64,000 nucleotides of DNA from assembly GCA_009773165.1 (NCBI GenBank), contig WOUZ01000005.1:124001-188000 (forward strand), read 5' to 3'. Made by a program: the position numbers and the translations under genes. Position 1 is the stretch's first letter. Each line of letters opens with the position of its first letter. This DNA is from Bacteroidota bacterium (GTDB lineage Bacteria; Bacteroidota; Bacteroidia; Bacteroidales; F082). Shown one piece after another: positions 20,148 through 27,816 of this stretch. The notes below the pieces were generated by a model. That model was given only the letters and a program-made list of their open reading frames with translations. It did no database searches and was not told the origin of the DNA.

Positions 20148-21155
20148 ATGTTACCCATACATATCATAGGAACAGGCATTTATGCCCCGGGACAGGCAAT
20201 CAACAATTCAATGCTGATGCAATTAACCGGACTTACTTTCGACAGTGAAAAGTTAGAAGGTAAACTCGGCATTTATCAACGGCACATAGCTCATTTGGTT
20301 GGGATTAACGAGACAACTGCAGATTTTGCTACCGAAGCGGCTCGAGCAGCAATCAAGTCGGCTGGAATTAGCGCTTCTGATCTTCAGTTAATTATAGTTG
20401 GAACAGACACTCCTGAATACATCACTCCAGCTACCTCTATTCTGGTACAAGGACGATTACAAGAAGGAGAAAAATGGTCATCAACCTTTGATGTTGCAGC
20501 TTCATGTGCCAGTTTTACGATTGCTTTCGACAATGCTGTAAGATTGATGGCAACCGACGTAAGCATACAATACGCCCTAGTAATCGGTGTTTATAACATG
20601 CCGGCATATCTTCGTCCTGATGATGCCTTTGGCTACAGCATATTTGCTGATGGAGCAGGCGCAGTAGTTTTGGGAAGGAATAAGGAATCGGGTTCAGGAT
20701 ATATTGGAAGTCAAATGCTTACAGATGGAACGCAGAATGATTATATCGGCATTTATGCTGGTGGAACGCACAACCCTGTTACAAAAGAGCTACTCGATCG
20801 TAAAGAAAACGGGCTATTGAGCCTTAAACCTTTACCAGGTGACAGAAATATTCGTTTGTGGCCAATGGTTGTCAGACAATTACTTAACAAATATGAAATT
20901 GAAATTGAAGAAGTTGATCACTTTATTTTCACACAAATAAACAAATCCGTGATCAAAACTGTGATGGACACTCTTGGTGTTTCTATGGAAAAAACAACAA
21001 CCGTTATGAATCTTTATGGATATACAGGTTCAGGTTGTGTGCCGATGGCTTTCCATCATGCCGTTTCAGATGACACGATCAAACGAGGTGATAAGGTAGT
21101 GTTTATGGCATCAGGAGCAGGTCTGGCAGTTGGTAGTAACCTTTTTGTTTACTAA
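20148..21155 (+). CDS. KAS III-like thiolase-fold enzyme with altered active site
   Basis: A FabH-fold protein of 335 residues. I chose ATG 20148 (MLPIHIIGTGIYAPGQ) because the conserved N-terminal strand begins there and AAAGG precedes it; the longer in-frame start at 19986 lies inside the CoA-transferase gene. Cys120 in DVAASCASFTIAFDNAV is the acyl-enzyme cysteine. At the position of the FabH histidine (HQAN) the sequence is TQINK (Thr262), and at the asparagine motif (GNTS) it is GYTG (Tyr292). Without His and Asn it is unlikely to do the usual malonyl decarboxylative condensation. It may be an acyltransferase, a hydrolase, or one half of a heterodimer with the next gene product. Confidence 0.85.
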   Translation: MLPIHIIGTGIYAPGQAINNSMLMQLTGLTFDSEKLEGKLGIYQRHIAHLVGINETTADFATEAARAAIKSAGISASDLQLIIVGTDTPEYITPATSILVQGRLQEGEKWSSTFDVAASCASFTIAFDNAVRLMATDVSIQYALVIGVYNMPAYLRPDDAFGYSIFADGAGAVVLGRNKESGSGYIGSQMLTDGTQNDYIGIYAGGTHNPVTKELLDRKENGLLSLKPLPGDRNIRLWPMVVRQLLNKYEIEIEEVDHFIFTQINKSVIKTVMDTLGVSMEKTTTVMNLYGYTGSGCVPMAFHHAVSDDTIKRGDKVVFMASGAGLAVGSNLFVY

Positions 21156-21204
21156 AGATTCAACAAAATCAATCAATTCGGCTTCAGCAATAGAATTAAA
21201 CAAA

Positions 21205-22230
21205 ATGGAAAGCACAACTTTTAATGTAGGTATCGTAGGCACAGGAATTTATATTCCATCAGGACGTATGACATCTGCAGAAATATCGAAAGCAACTAAC
21301 GACCAATGGTCGAAGGAGGCAATCGAACAAAAACTTGGAATAATTGAAAAACCCATTCCGGGAAAAGATGACGGGACACAGGAAATGGGAGCGCTGGCGG
21401 CTTTGGATTGCTTGAAAAATACTGGTATTCAAGCCACTGATATTGACCTGATTATATCAGTGGGCGAAGAATGGAAGGAGTATCCATTAACAACCACGGG
21501 CATTTATATTCAACATCGCATTGGGGCGGTAAACGCCTGGGCTTTTGATCTTCAGCAACGATGCTGTACGACCGTGGCAGCAATGAAAATTGCAAAAGAT
21601 ATGATGTTTGCCGATCCGGAAATTAATACAGTTCTTATTGCAGGTGGTTATCGCAACGGAGATTTTATCGATTATGCTGATTCTTCTGTTTCATTTATGT
21701 TTAACCTGGCTGCTGGAGCAGGAGCAATTCTTTTGCAAAAGAACCTGGGAAAGAATATCCTTCTTGGAACACACATCATTACCGATGGCAGTATGGCTCG
21801 CGATGCAGGTGTCGAGTTTGGCGGAACAGAAAAACCTATTACATGTTCCGTAGCCGATGTTGCTTACAAATCATTAAGGGTATTTGATGAGAAACACATG
21901 AAAGACAGACTCAACGAAGTTTCGATGCCAAATTGGGTGCACTGCATTAACGCTGCCTTTGAAAAATCGCATTTGCCTGTAGAATCCATTGGATACTTAG
22001 CCTCCCTGCATTTCAAACGATCGATGTATGAAGCATTTGTGAATCAGCTCGGTCTGGATATGAATCAAACTATTTACCTTGAGAAATTTGGACATATCGG
22101 ACAAATTGACCAGATACTTTCCATTCATCTGGCTCTTGAACAAGGGAAAATTCACAAAGGCACAATTGTTTCGATGATCGCTGCAGGCATTGGTTATGCC
22201 TGGGGTGCGAATGTCATTCAATGGGGATAA
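21205..22230 (+). CDS. Second KAS III-like enzyme, divergent active site
   Basis: A 341-residue FabH-fold protein adjacent to and divergent from the preceding one. ATG 21205 (MESTTFNVGIVGTGIYIPSG) gives the family N-terminus; the in-frame start at 21130 overlaps the upstream gene and adds an unrelated leader. Cys120 in DLQQRCCTTVAA aligns with the nucleophile. The FabH His/Asn positions are changed: LASLHFKRS places His269 one residue out of register and FGHIGQID has His297 where Asn normally sits. It therefore keeps a Cys with two nearby histidines. The pairing with the upstream gene recalls paired KAS III subunits such as PqsB/PqsC, but the substrate here is unknown. Confidence 0.85.
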   Translation: MESTTFNVGIVGTGIYIPSGRMTSAEISKATNDQWSKEAIEQKLGIIEKPIPGKDDGTQEMGALAALDCLKNTGIQATDIDLIISVGEEWKEYPLTTTGIYIQHRIGAVNAWAFDLQQRCCTTVAAMKIAKDMMFADPEINTVLIAGGYRNGDFIDYADSSVSFMFNLAAGAGAILLQKNLGKNILLGTHIITDGSMARDAGVEFGGTEKPITCSVADVAYKSLRVFDEKHMKDRLNEVSMPNWVHCINAAFEKSHLPVESIGYLASLHFKRSMYEAFVNQLGLDMNQTIYLEKFGHIGQIDQILSIHLALEQGKIHKGTIVSMIAAGIGYAWGANVIQWG

Positions 22231-22340
22231 AACATGGTCTTATCTAATATATTCTTCATATTTAATTATATATCAATGTTTTACAAATTTTTTTTATAAA
22301 TTTATACTATTAAGTCAACCTTAAGAATCTTGTTTAAATT

Positions 22341-22371
22341 ATTGTTCTTTGAAGCTTAATTATTTACTTTG
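22341..22371 (+). promoter_or_regulatory. Possible promoter of the surface lipoprotein gene
   Basis: ATTG (22341-22344) is followed after 20 bases by TACTTTG (22365-22371), one base short of the TAnnTTTG consensus. It sits 27 bases before the lipoprotein ATG in a 168-base, very AT-rich gap after the second KAS III gene. It may give independent expression of the downstream envelope genes. Confidence 0.3.
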
Positions 22372-22398
22372 TTTCATAACCCTAAATTCACAATCATC

Positions 22399-22902
22399 AT
22401 GAAAAAACTAGTTTTAATTCTTATCGCGTTTACGCTCGTTATCAGTTCCTGCAAAAAAAGTGAGGAAGAGGATGTTTACAATCCATCGGAAGACGGCCTT
22501 GTTGGTCAGTGGCAATCATCAGGCAGCAATGTTGCTGTTCTTTTGACTACCTATTTTGGTGTTGACTCCATTTATGCAAAATTCAACGACAACAATACTT
22601 ATTTGGTTGAATCGTTTGCTGCAGGCGCAAAAACCACTTATTCAGGCACTTTTGTACAAACGAAACCTGCAACAGGAACCATTTGGACAATTGTTTTGAA
22701 TCAAAGCTCACCAACTGCTGTAACCAGCGAAGGTATTTTTGAAATTACTACTGTAGCTGAAAAATATCAGATGCGTTACGAAGTTGCTCAAACAACTCCT
22801 AGTATTGGTGCAACACCTCCAACCGTTGCAGCCGGTTTCGGCAGCACCAGTGGCGGCGCATTGGGAACAATTAACATTCAAACATTTGTTCAAATTAAGT
22901 AA
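22399..22902 (+). CDS. Small surface-type lipoprotein, function unknown
   Basis: A 167-residue lipoprotein. ATG 22399 gives a proper signal peptide, MKKLVLILIAFTLVISSC, with lipidated Cys18; the in-frame ATG at 22369 adds a leader that would spoil it. Directly after the cysteine comes KKSEEED, an acidic cluster that matches the lipoprotein export signal for surface exposure known in Bacteroidota. The mature part (GLVGQWQSSGSNVAVLL, YAKFNDNNTYLVES, TYSGTFVQTKP) resembles lipocalin-like or 'DUF' beta-sandwich lipoproteins that start with a GxWxS segment. It lies between the acyl-CoA operon and a barrel gene and is followed by a terminator. Confidence 0.78.
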   Translation: MKKLVLILIAFTLVISSCKKSEEEDVYNPSEDGLVGQWQSSGSNVAVLLTTYFGVDSIYAKFNDNNTYLVESFAAGAKTTYSGTFVQTKPATGTIWTIVLNQSSPTAVTSEGIFEITTVAEKYQMRYEVAQTTPSIGATPPTVAAGFGSTSGGALGTINIQTFVQIK

Positions 22903-22914
22903 TTGAACAGAATT

Positions 22915-22962
22915 AAAAGATCAGGATAGCGTCACACATGGCACTGTTCTGATCTTTTTTTA
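22915..22962 (+). terminator. Intrinsic terminator after the lipoprotein gene
   Basis: Inverted arms AAAAGATCAG (22915-22924) and CTGATCTTTT (22949-22958) form a perfect 10-bp stem with a 24-base loop, followed by more T residues. It lies just after the lipoprotein stop and should separate it from the barrel gene, at least partly. Confidence 0.75.
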
Positions 22963-23000
22963 TACCATCTGCTTTCTTGAATCATTTAAATCATTGACAG

Positions 23001-24593
23001 ATGAAAAAATTAGTTACACTTTCTTTTCTGTTTATTCTTAGTCTTCATTTACTTTCCCAACTTCCATCAAACCAATATTTTACAAAAGAAATCCCTCAAA
23101 AAGCCAATAAAGAATTTCAATTTCTTGCTTTTTATATCAATCAGGCGGTGATTTCGAATATGTATCCCGAAAACGACTTCCTTAAAGGCCAGGTAGTTGG
23201 CCGTCTTTTCGGAGGAAACACAACCAAAACAAGCAACGAGTTTACAAGCGCCTATGTTGAACAGCGCCTCATCCCTTTCTTTATTTATCAGCCAAGTCTT
23301 TTCAATGGAAAAGCGGTTTTACGCGCTTCATTTGAACTGGATTGGACATGGGGAGATGCTGCCTATGGGGCCGGAGGAAACTTTGGAGGAGGTTTCTCTG
23401 CTGACCAGGTGAACCTCCAAACACAAAACCTTGAATTGGAGCTTAATCCGTTCAAAGGTGTGTTTATTAATATTGGGCTTCAGCGCATTTTCGACACGCC
23501 ATACAATCCATATAAAACGATGTTCGATAAAATGACCACTACGGGCTACCGGCTGGCATATTTTGGAACAGATGGTGTGGGCATTTCCGTACGAAAAGAC
23601 TGGGATTTCTCACGAATGAAGGCTGGATATTATAAGCTTTATGAAAATTACGTACATCTGAACGATGATGTGACGCTGATGGAACTAACCGGTGAAAAAG
23701 ACATCACCCGAACCTGGAAATTGGGCGCTTCGGCCTATTATTTGCGTGACAGAGCTTCCGGAGCTGGTGGCGTTTCTATATTAAGTCAAGGATTGAATAG
23801 CTTGCTAGCTACTCACAACGGAGTTTATAAATTCAATTTCGGAAACGTACCATACAAAGCTGATATCCTTTGGCTAGGTACATTTTTTGGACGTAATACC
23901 GAGCAATGGATTGATCCTCTGACGATTACTGGATTCGTTAATTTCAATATCGGAAGTGCTGATACACTTGAAAATCAAGAAGTCTCATCAGATAAATGGA
24001 CAAGAGCGGCTGATATTTTCGGTTTTGCTGCTAATATTCGTGCCTCTTATCGTTATGGTCAAACTCTAAATGACGTTGTGACTTTGGATGCTATCTATTC
24101 ATCAGGCGATGCTGACGGACTTAAAGACGGCAAGTATTCCGGAGTTATTACCGGTAATCAATGGGGAGCGCCGGGTGCAATATTTGTTAGTTCAGGCTCG
24201 TATATTCTCATGCCTCACGGTAATGTAGTCAATCGCTACACGCCGGCAATTCTCGACATTTCAAATATGGGGTATGGCATGACAGGCATCACATTAAACG
24301 CATCAAAAGGTATTATTCCTAATCGCCTCAATGCCAAAATTGGGGGAGCGATGGCATTGAGCAATGTACAACCACTGGGGGGTGGAAATATGATAGGAAC
24401 GGAATTTAATGGCAATATTGCTTATAATTTCGGTCCTTTTGTAAGCCTTGAGCTGCATGGTGCTTATCTAATCCTTGGCGATTTTTACGATAGTAAACAA
24501 AACTCTTATGGAAGTCCGGTGAATGGTGGTCTCGATGAGCGACCGGTAAATCCGTGGACAACCTTCTTAGTTTTCAAATGGCTCATGTTTTAA
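23001..24593 (+). CDS. Outer-membrane beta-barrel (porin-like) protein
   Basis: A 530-residue secreted protein with signal peptide MKKLVTLSFLFILSLHLLSQ and many alternating strands, for example QNLELELNPFKGVFINIGLQRIFD, KAVLRASFELDWTWGD and FVSLELHGAYLILGDFYD. It ends TTFLVFKWLMF, whose terminal Phe is typical of barrels inserted by the BAM machinery. It contains GISVRKDWDFSRMKAGYYKLYENY, consistent with a large porin of the type that carries hydrophobic substrates, though I cannot assign a named family. It is 19 bases upstream of a lipoprotein hydrolase gene, so the two probably act together, with the barrel importing what the hydrolase processes. Confidence 0.72.
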   Translation: MKKLVTLSFLFILSLHLLSQLPSNQYFTKEIPQKANKEFQFLAFYINQAVISNMYPENDFLKGQVVGRLFGGNTTKTSNEFTSAYVEQRLIPFFIYQPSLFNGKAVLRASFELDWTWGDAAYGAGGNFGGGFSADQVNLQTQNLELELNPFKGVFINIGLQRIFDTPYNPYKTMFDKMTTTGYRLAYFGTDGVGISVRKDWDFSRMKAGYYKLYENYVHLNDDVTLMELTGEKDITRTWKLGASAYYLRDRASGAGGVSILSQGLNSLLATHNGVYKFNFGNVPYKADILWLGTFFGRNTEQWIDPLTITGFVNFNIGSADTLENQEVSSDKWTRAADIFGFAANIRASYRYGQTLNDVVTLDAIYSSGDADGLKDGKYSGVITGNQWGAPGAIFVSSGSYILMPHGNVVNRYTPAILDISNMGYGMTGITLNASKGIIPNRLNAKIGGAMALSNVQPLGGGNMIGTEFNGNIAYNFGPFVSLELHGAYLILGDFYDSKQNSYGSPVNGGLDERPVNPWTTFLVFKWLMF

Positions 24594-24612
24594 CTTATCA
24601 ATGATATAACAC

Positions 24613-25569
24613 ATGAAAAAACATATATACACTATTCTCCTAATCGCCCTGGCTTTATCACTGAGCAATTGCAGCACACCTTATAAAGCAGTTCCAAAAC
24701 TTGGAAAGATGGACGAAATGCAATATAAACACGAAGTAAAAAAAGTGTTTCTACCCAGATCAGGTTATAGCATAGCTTACACCGATGAGGGAAAAGGTGA
24801 GAAAACAATCATTTTTATTCATGGTTTAGGGAGTTACCTCCAGGCCTGGAAAAAGAATGTTGAAACACTCAAATCGAATTACAGATGCATTTCAATTGAC
24901 CTTCCCGGATATGGAAAATCCAGTAAAGAACCTCATAGCGGTCAGATGACCTTTTATGCTTCAATTATTGATGAAATTAGTCAGGAATTAAAACTAGGAC
25001 AGGTTTATCTCGCCGGACATTCCATGGGTGGACAAATTGCAATTACTACCGTTTTGAAGTATCCATCACTTGTTAAAGGTTTAATTCTTGTCGATCCAGC
25101 AGGTTTTGAACCATTTCACAAAGGACAGAAGCAATGGTTTCGTAATGTAATGACAGTAGATGGGGTTCGTTTGACAACGCCAGAAGCCATACAAAATAAT
25201 TTGGCCAGCAACTTTTACCGCCTGCCTGATGACGCTGATTTTATGATTACAGATCGTTTGGCTATGCGCTCAGCCGTTGACTTTGAGGCTTATTGCTATG
25301 CTGTCGTGCAATCCGTTCATGGTATGGTCGATAACCCGGTGATTGATTACCTTCAGGAAATAAATGTTCCTACATTGATTTTCTTTGGTGAAAATGACAA
25401 TTTGATCCCCAATAGATTTTTAAATCCCGGCAAGACTGTAAATATTGCTAAAAGTGGAGCAAACAAAATTAAAGGGAGCAAATTGGTTATGGTGCCAAAA
25501 TGTGGCCATTTTATGATGTTTGAAAAAGCAGATGTATTTAATAATGAGGTTATTAGTTTCTTAAAATAA
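24613..25569 (+). CDS. Alpha/beta-hydrolase lipoprotein
   Basis: A 318-residue lipoprotein hydrolase: signal MKKHIYTILLIALALSLSNC with lipidated Cys20 and a following STPYK that lacks the acidic surface signal, so it is expected on the periplasmic side. The catalytic triad is visible as Ser137 in GHSMGG, Asp262 in FFGENDNLIP and His299 in KCGHFMMFE. The oxyanion segment is FIHGLGSY. The fold is that of small-ester or lipase-like hydrolases. Linked to a barrel and close to an acyl-CoA operon, it may release a short or medium acyl acid from an ester, but that is inference. A terminator follows. Confidence 0.9.
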   Translation: MKKHIYTILLIALALSLSNCSTPYKAVPKLGKMDEMQYKHEVKKVFLPRSGYSIAYTDEGKGEKTIIFIHGLGSYLQAWKKNVETLKSNYRCISIDLPGYGKSSKEPHSGQMTFYASIIDEISQELKLGQVYLAGHSMGGQIAITTVLKYPSLVKGLILVDPAGFEPFHKGQKQWFRNVMTVDGVRLTTPEAIQNNLASNFYRLPDDADFMITDRLAMRSAVDFEAYCYAVVQSVHGMVDNPVIDYLQEINVPTLIFFGENDNLIPNRFLNPGKTVNIAKSGANKIKGSKLVMVPKCGHFMMFEKADVFNNEVISFLK

Positions 25570-25594
25570 CATATAGTTTATTGGTTAGTGCATT

Positions 25595-25628
25595 AAAAAG
25601 GAGGCAAATAAAACTGCTTCCTTTTTTT
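25595..25628 (+). terminator. Intrinsic terminator after the hydrolase gene
   Basis: Arms AAAAAGGAGGCA (25595-25606) and TGCTTCCTTTTT (25615-25626) pair with one G-T wobble around an 8-base loop and continue into a T run. It closes the lipoprotein-hydrolase transcription unit. Confidence 0.8.
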
Positions 25629-25747
25629 ATTATTATTTTCTTTCAACCACTAAATCTGCCAGCAAGTAGAAATATCTCAAATGATTTCCATAGAAAATTC
25701 ATGAATCAGACCTCAAAATTTTGTAATTTCAGCCCCAAATCCAGAAT

Positions 25748-27184
25748 ATGAAATACAAACTTGTTGCTTTCAGTGATTTTGCCAATCAGCTTTACCCACA
25801 CGAAGCCGATTATTTATTAAGCATCAACAAATTCACCAAAGAAATCAACAGAGAGATTTTATTAACCATTCATTACAATTGTCATCATACTGATCAGGTG
25901 AAAGAATTTGATGTGAATGTTGATAAAAGAACCTATTCCTACATCAAAAATTGGGTGATTGAATCATTAGAAAAAGCTGACGTTGACAGGTTTTATGAAT
26001 GGCTGCTCACAACTGAAAAACAGGTGATGCTTGATGCTATTTTGGCCGATGAAGAACGTGAAGTAATTTCCTTTTTTAAACTCATTACTCCTTCACACTA
26101 TTATTTCTTGAGATTTTATGAGTTAGTTCAACATTTCAGAGACTACCTTCTTATCCGTGTACGAAATATTTTTTACAAACCTACCAACATCTATTTGAAG
26201 CAAAATGAGTCGGCATACCTACGTGGGTTGGCTGTAAATAAGCAACTTAATCAAGCAACAGTTGAGATTATTCACCGTCATGAATCACCTGAAGCTGGTC
26301 CTTCAGCATTTTCCGATTTCCTTCATACGACTTTTTCTGATGTTTCACTTGATGGATACACGCGCTACAGGGCTGCAGTTCGGTTGACTTTCCACTACTA
26401 TAATTTCCGTGAGTTTGAGAACCTTCGAAGCCTTTATGACACACTGGATCAAGAATTTAAAGGAGATGTTTTTTATTCAAAACGACTCTTGTCGAACTTT
26501 TATTCCAACCGCGCCATGATGCATAGCAAACTTAATGAGCTTAACAGAGCCGAACATTATGGTTACCTATCCATTCGTCAAAAGAACAGTGATTTTTTGT
26601 TTTATCTGGCTAACCTATGCGGTGTTTTGTTGCGAAATAAAAAGTATGAGAAGGCCCTGAAACTTATGAATCAATCAATCCCCGACCTTAAAAACACCAA
26701 TAGTTTTTATAATAAAATTGGTTTTGTCAGTTTTTATATCCGCACACTTGTTTACAACAACAAAAGTAAAAATGCAGTTAGCTATGCCACTACATTTTTG
26801 GAAGCCTACAAAAAGGAAATCTTTGATACACGATGGCATTTATTCTTCTCAGCTTATTTGCAAGCCTTGCTGAACGCTGAAAAATACAGCAAAGTTATTT
26901 CGATTACCAAGCGATATAATCTTATCGGATTAGAAAAAAAATTCATCGACAGTACAGTCTATACTCCTGTTCTTCAATGGTATAACGAAGTTGCTTTATA
27001 CATTGAAGGTAAACAAAGCAAAGATCTTTTATTGGAGACAATCTTTCAATCAGCCAGCAAACTTCTGGGTCACACCTACAAATCCAGTAGAATAACTGAG
27101 TTTTTGGATCACCTGAAAGATTGTATTCCTGCTGAGATAGAAGAGATTAAAGCAAAGCTTAAGACGCTTCAGGAGCAACGATAA
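25748..27184 (+). CDS. Conserved-looking helical (TPR-like) cytoplasmic protein, function unknown
   Basis: A 478-residue protein with no signal peptide or transmembrane helix. The C-terminal two thirds look like helical repeats of TPR or half-a-TPR type: FYSNRAMMHSKLNELNRAEHYG, DFLFYLANLCGVLLRNKKYEKALKLMN and NKSKNAVSYATTFLEAYKKE. The N-terminal part (MKYKLVAFSDFANQLYPHEADYLLS) has no motif that I know. It stands alone between two terminators or convergent genes. Repeats of this kind usually mediate protein contacts. No function is proposed. Confidence 0.7.
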   Translation: MKYKLVAFSDFANQLYPHEADYLLSINKFTKEINREILLTIHYNCHHTDQVKEFDVNVDKRTYSYIKNWVIESLEKADVDRFYEWLLTTEKQVMLDAILADEEREVISFFKLITPSHYYFLRFYELVQHFRDYLLIRVRNIFYKPTNIYLKQNESAYLRGLAVNKQLNQATVEIIHRHESPEAGPSAFSDFLHTTFSDVSLDGYTRYRAAVRLTFHYYNFREFENLRSLYDTLDQEFKGDVFYSKRLLSNFYSNRAMMHSKLNELNRAEHYGYLSIRQKNSDFLFYLANLCGVLLRNKKYEKALKLMNQSIPDLKNTNSFYNKIGFVSFYIRTLVYNNKSKNAVSYATTFLEAYKKEIFDTRWHLFFSAYLQALLNAEKYSKVISITKRYNLIGLEKKFIDSTVYTPVLQWYNEVALYIEGKQSKDLLLETIFQSASKLLGHTYKSSRITEFLDHLKDCIPAEIEEIKAKLKTLQEQR

Positions 27185-27229
27185 GAAATGTTCAGCCAGT
27201 AATCTCGAAATTGTGCAAGAATTTATTTC

Positions 27230-27811
27230 TTAACCTTTATTCAAAATTCCAACAAAGCGATACGGTAGAAGAGCATCCTCTCCTGCATAATCAATACCAA
27301 TACGTGGCCCAGAAACAAGTGTTTTGATCAGATTTGGAACTGCATTTTCAAACCAAATTACATCTCCATCTAAACTTAAACAATTGTGCTTTAGTGTGAT
27401 GCCCATTGATTTTGTTAACTTTGCTGGTCCGTTAGCCAGGTCCACCATAGCAACTTTTCTGCCTCTGCGTTGCTGCATAATATCTTCTCCAACTAAAGGA
27501 AACAGCCCCCGAATCAGCACGGCATGAGGGACGCCTTCAGCAGCAGTAACAACATTAAAAAGATGATGCATCCCATAACTAAAATAAACATAAGCAATAC
27601 CACCTGATCGGTACATTACCTCAGTTCGAGTTGTTTTTCTATCACCAAAAGCATGGGAGGCGCGATCGGATATTCCGGCATAAGCTTCAGTTTCAACGAT
27701 AATGCCACAACAATACATTCCATCAATAAAGCTATGCATCGTGCACCCTATTAATGATGTCGCAAGAGAAACAACGTCATCATGTAAGAAATAATCTTTG
27801 CTAATTTTCAT
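27230..27811 (-). CDS. 3-methyladenine DNA glycosylase (AAG/MPG family)
   Basis: Removes alkylated and deaminated purines in base excision repair. The 193-residue protein carries the AAG hallmarks: IVETEAYAG, DRASHAFGDRKTTRTEVMYRSGGIAYVYFSYGMHHLFNVVT, AVLIRGLFPL, LANGPAKLTKSMGI and SGPRIGID near the C-terminus. The catalytic glutamate lies in VETEAY. It is encoded 5 bases downstream of recQ on the same strand, so the pair forms a DNA-repair transcription unit. The length is normal. Confidence 0.94.
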   Translation of the reverse strand: MKISKDYFLHDDVVSLATSLIGCTMHSFIDGMYCCGIIVETEAYAGISDRASHAFGDRKTTRTEVMYRSGGIAYVYFSYGMHHLFNVVTAAEGVPHAVLIRGLFPLVGEDIMQQRRGRKVAMVDLANGPAKLTKSMGITLKHNCLSLDGDVIWFENAVPNLIKTLVSGPRIGIDYAGEDALLPYRFVGILNKG

Positions 27812-27816
27812 TAAAT

